From Salmonella bongori NCTC 12419 (GTDB lineage Bacteria; Pseudomonadota; Gammaproteobacteria; Enterobacterales; Enterobacteriaceae): a stretch of 64,000 nucleotides of DNA. Under the pieces are notes generated by a model. The model made no database searches. It was not told the origin of the DNA and was given only the letters and a program-made list of their open reading frames with translations. The DNA lies in contig NC_015761.1 of the NCBI RefSeq assembly GCF_000252995.1, positions 4,396,106-4,460,105 of the forward strand, written 5' to 3'. The stretch's first letter is position 1. The number at the start of each line of letters is the position of its first letter. A program made the position numbers and the translations under genes. Positions 61,879 through 64,000 of this stretch are shown here, one piece after another.

Positions 61879-61917
61879 AAAACAGCCAGTAAGAATCGCT
61901 TACCGGCTGTTTTTTAC
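61879..61917. terminator. arcA terminator (bidirectional shape)
   Basis: Stem AACAGCCAGTAAG / CTTACCGGCTGTT with a 5-base loop and one mismatch, with a T-run on each strand. It begins 21 bp past the arcA stop on the minus strand. It insulates arcA from the fimbrial island. Confidence 0.88.
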
Positions 61918-61937
61918 GGTTCGGCGTCAGGGCCGAA

Positions 61938-62654
61938 TTAATCCTGCAGGTCGCCGCAGAAGCGATAACCTTCGCCGTGGATAGTGGCGATGATTTCCGG
62001 CGTATCGGGCGTGGATTCGAAATGCTTACGAATACGACGAATGGTGACGTCAACAGTACGGTCATGCGGTTTCAGCTCACGACCGGTCATTTTCTTCAGC
62101 AATTCAGCGCGAGACTGAATTTTTCCTGGGTTTTCACAGAAGTGAAGCATCGCGCGGAACTCGCTGCGCGGCAGCTTATACTGCTCGCCGTCAGGGCCGA
62201 TCAACGAACGACTGTTGATATCCAGTTCCCAACCGTTGAACTTGTAGCTTTCAACGCTACGGCGCTCTTCGCTTACGGTACCCAGATTCATAGTACGAGA
62301 CAGCAGGTTGCGGGCACGGATCGTCAGTTCGCGTGGGTTAAACGGTTTGGTGATGTAATCATCCGCGCCGATTTCGAGGCCGAGAATTTTGTCGACTTCG
62401 TTATCGCGGCCCGTCAGGAACATCAGCGCAACGTTAGCCTGTTCACGCAGTTCACGCGCTAGCAGGAGACCGTTCTTCCCTGGCAGATTGATATCCATGA
62501 TCACCAGGTTGATGTCATATTCAGAGAGGATCTGATGCATTTCCGCGCCATCTGTCGCTTCGAATACATCATAGCCTTCCGCTTCGAAAATACTTTTCAA
62601 CGTGTTGCGTGTTACCAACTCGTCTTCAACGATAAGAATGTGCGGGGTCTGCAT
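61938..62654 (-). CDS. arcA: ArcA, aerobic respiration response regulator
   Basis: A 238-residue OmpR-family regulator phosphorylated by ArcB under low oxygen. Receiver: E10-D11, phosphoacceptor D54 in LVIMDINLPGKNG, Lys in DDYITKPFNPRE. The winged helix (about 134-234) includes LPRSEFRAMLHFCENPGK and ATIHGEGYRFCGDLQD. Sequence is essentially that of E. coli ArcA. Its long leader runs antisense to yjjY, with an FNR-like site further upstream. Confidence 0.98.
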   Translation of the reverse strand: MQTPHILIVEDELVTRNTLKSIFEAEGYDVFEATDGAEMHQILSEYDINLVIMDINLPGKNGLLLARELREQANVALMFLTGRDNEVDKILGLEIGADDYITKPFNPRELTIRARNLLSRTMNLGTVSEERRSVESYKFNGWELDINSRSLIGPDGEQYKLPRSEFRAMLHFCENPGKIQSRAELLKKMTGRELKPHDRTVDVTIRRIRKHFESTPDTPEIIATIHGEGYRFCGDLQD

Positions 62655-62749
62655 GTTTGCTACCTAAATTGCCAACTAAATCGAAACAGGAAGTACAAAA
62701 GTCCCTGACCTGCCTGATGCATGTCGCAAATTAACATGATCGGCGTAAC

Positions 62750-62890
62750 ATGACTAAAGTACGTAATTGCGTTCTTGATGCACTTTCCATCAACGTCAAC
62801 AACATCATTAGCTTGGTCGTGGGTACTTTCCCTCTGGACCCGACAGTGTCAAAAACGGCTGTCATCCTAACCATTTTAACAGCAACATAA
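62750..62890 (+). CDS. yjjY: YjjY, 46-residue protein opposite the arcA leader
   Basis: A 46-codon ORF, MTKVRNCVLDALSINVNNII... ending ILTILTAT, matching my recollection of E. coli YjjY almost residue for residue. Part is hydrophobic (ISLVVGTF, VILTILTA), so it might be a small membrane peptide. It has no clear ribosome site and lies antisense to the arcA 5' region, so conservation may reflect arcA leader function rather than protein. Confidence 0.6.
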   Translation: MTKVRNCVLDALSINVNNIISLVVGTFPLDPTVSKTAVILTILTAT

Positions 62891-63289
62891 CAGGCTAAGA
62901 CGTACCGGACACCCAATAAAACTACGCTTCGTTGACATATATCAAGTTCAATTGTAGCACGTTAACAGTTTGATGAAATCATCGTAGCTAAATGCTAGCT
63001 TTCATCACAAATTTGCAATATTCCAACTAGTTGCGTAAGCCAACTAATAAACGTGGTGAATCCAAAGGATGTGATCTATTTTAAATTAAATTATCCTAAA
63101 TAAACAGGAGGATAACCATGTTCTGTTAACATAAACAGCAATAATACAGATACGCAATAGTGTAGCGTCTTTTACTCAAACAGAAATGCTTTTTCAGTGA
63201 TATTCGTTAAAAATTTGTAAATTCGCGAAGCGTAATATGTTTACAATCCCTCGCTAATTCCCTGTAAGTTAGTCAAAAAGAGTAACGAA
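62891..63289. other. arcA/yjtD divergent control region
   Basis: 399 AT-rich bp. It holds the FNR-like site and distal arcA promoters on the minus strand and the yjtD promoter on the plus strand. No hairpin or further ORF stood out. Confidence 0.55.
62932..62945 (-). promoter_or_regulatory. FNR-like site upstream of arcA
   Basis: TTGACATATATCAA (minus strand TTGATATATGTCAA) matches the FNR dyad TTGAT-N4-ATCAA with one mismatch. It is 278 bp before the arcA ATG. FNR activation of arcA under anaerobiosis is known in E. coli. Confidence 0.65.
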
Positions 63290-63976
63290 ATGCGTGTAAC
63301 AATTATTCTTGTCGCTCCCGCCAGAGCGGAAAATATCGGTACAGCCGCCCGGGCCATGAAAACAATGGGATTCACTGACTTGCGTATTGTCGATAGTGAG
63401 GCGCACCTGGCGCCAGCCACCCGCTGGGTCGCACATGGTTCCGGCGATATTATTGATAATAGTGCTGTTTTTCCCACTCTTGCTGACGCGCTCCACGATG
63501 TTGATTTTACCGTAGCGACCACGGCCCGTAGCCGGGCAAAATTTCATTACTATGCTTCGCCTGCTGAATTACTTCCCTTATTGCAGGAAAAATCAGGTTG
63601 GATGTGCCATGCCGCGCTGGTGTTTGGCCGCGAGGATTCGGGTCTGACCAACGACGAACTGGCGCTGGCGGATGTGTTGACCGGCGTGCCGATGGCGGCA
63701 GATTACCCTTCGCTCAATCTGGGGCAAGCGGTTATGGTGTATTGCTATCAATTAGCGGGTTTAATGCAACAGACGACGGAATCCGTTGATACGGCTGATG
63801 AATCACAGCTACAGGCGTTACACGTTCGCGTGTTACGTCTATTAACGACTCTGGAGGCGGCTGATGATCACAAACTGACTGACTGGCTACAACAGCGAAT
63901 CGGTCTGCTGGGACAGCGGGATACGGCAATGTTGCACCGTTTGGTACACGATATTGAAAAAAAATTAGCAAAATAA
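63290..63976 (+). CDS. lasT: LasT/YjtD, TrmJ-like SPOUT RNA methyltransferase
   Basis: A 228-residue SPOUT-superfamily protein predicted to methylate tRNA or rRNA with AdoMet. Motif 1: VAPARAENIGTAARAMKTMG (about 8-27). Motif 2: ALVFGREDSGLTNDELALAD. Motif 3: DYPSLNLGQAVMVYCYQL. All are hallmarks of the TrmH/TrmJ group with the AdoMet-binding trefoil knot. The exact target is unproven. It is complete, with the stop 24 bp before the window edge. The thr leader that follows in relatives is not reached. Confidence 0.94.
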   Translation: MRVTIILVAPARAENIGTAARAMKTMGFTDLRIVDSEAHLAPATRWVAHGSGDIIDNSAVFPTLADALHDVDFTVATTARSRAKFHYYASPAELLPLLQEKSGWMCHAALVFGREDSGLTNDELALADVLTGVPMAADYPSLNLGQAVMVYCYQLAGLMQQTTESVDTADESQLQALHVRVLRLLTTLEAADDHKLTDWLQQRIGLLGQRDTAMLHRLVHDIEKKLAK

Positions 63977-64000
63977 AGTGTTGCTTTTTTTTGAATAAAA

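Overview
The window is a piece of an Enterobacteriaceae chromosome, almost certainly Salmonella enterica (Typhimurium-like). Gene order follows the E. coli 99-100 minute region (btsT-tsr, opgB, dnaCT, yjjBP, yjjQ-bglJ, fhuF, leuQPV, rsmC-holD-rimI, prfC, osmY, deoCABD, serB-radA-nadR, ettA, slt, trpR, gpmB-rob, creABC, arcA, trmJ-like gene). Salmonella-type insertions break it up: a gfr (fructoselysine/glucoselysine) PTS operon, a GGDEF diguanylate cyclase, an AT-rich orphan gene beside dnaT, and an stj-type chaperone-usher fimbrial operon that has replaced most of creD. Identifications rest on recalled family sequences and visible motifs; no database search was run.

Layout. 1-2.5 kb: 5' end of btsT (minus strand) and the chemoreceptor gene tsr, which has a sigma-28 promoter. 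2.8-10.3 kb: gfrR, a LevR-type sigma-54 activator, then a near-perfect -24/-12 promoter, four mannose-family PTS genes (gfrABCD) and two SIS-domain deglycases (gfrEF). 10.4-14.8 kb (minus strand): opgB, yjjA, dnaC, dnaT. 14.8-22.8 kb: a variable zone with an orphan gene carrying a possible His/Cys dyad, the yjjPB exporter, the yjjQ-bglJ regulators, a YbaK-like deacylase, Fur-box fhuF, a GGDEF cyclase and a Fur-box small membrane protein. 22.8-23.2 kb: three tandem tRNA-Leu(CAG) genes with a stringent-type promoter.

23.3-33.4 kb: translation and housekeeping genes (rsmC, holD-rimI-yjjG, prfC), osmY, ytjA, yjjU-yjjV and the glycyl-radical pair yjjI-yjjW. 33.4-38.1 kb: the deoCABD nucleoside catabolic operon. 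Three DeoR operators are visible, two of them inside yjjI, with spacings of exactly 279 and 599 bp. 38.3-38.8 kb: a REP-associated tyrosine transposase bracketed by REP elements. 38.9-51.9 kb: lplA, ytjB, serB, radA, nadR, ettA, slt, trpR, yjjX, gpmB, rob and creA. REP/BIME repeats and two copies of a larger palindromic element lie between genes of this stretch and of the deo operon before it.

51.9-54.3 kb: creBC two-component system and a 97-residue creD remnant. 54.4-61.7 kb: stj fimbrial operon (pilin, chaperone, usher, minor pilin, adhesin), a Crp-like regulator and a short orphan pilin-like secreted protein. 61.9-64 kb: arcA with its terminator and an FNR-like site, the tiny gene yjjY, and the SPOUT methyltransferase gene lasT/yjtD.

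I found no defence island, CRISPR array, prophage or complete insertion sequence. The least explained items are the orphan protein at 15.4-16.2 kb, the structured palindromic repeat family (37.2 and 43.2 kb), and the clustering of iron-regulated genes around a cyclic-di-GMP synthase.
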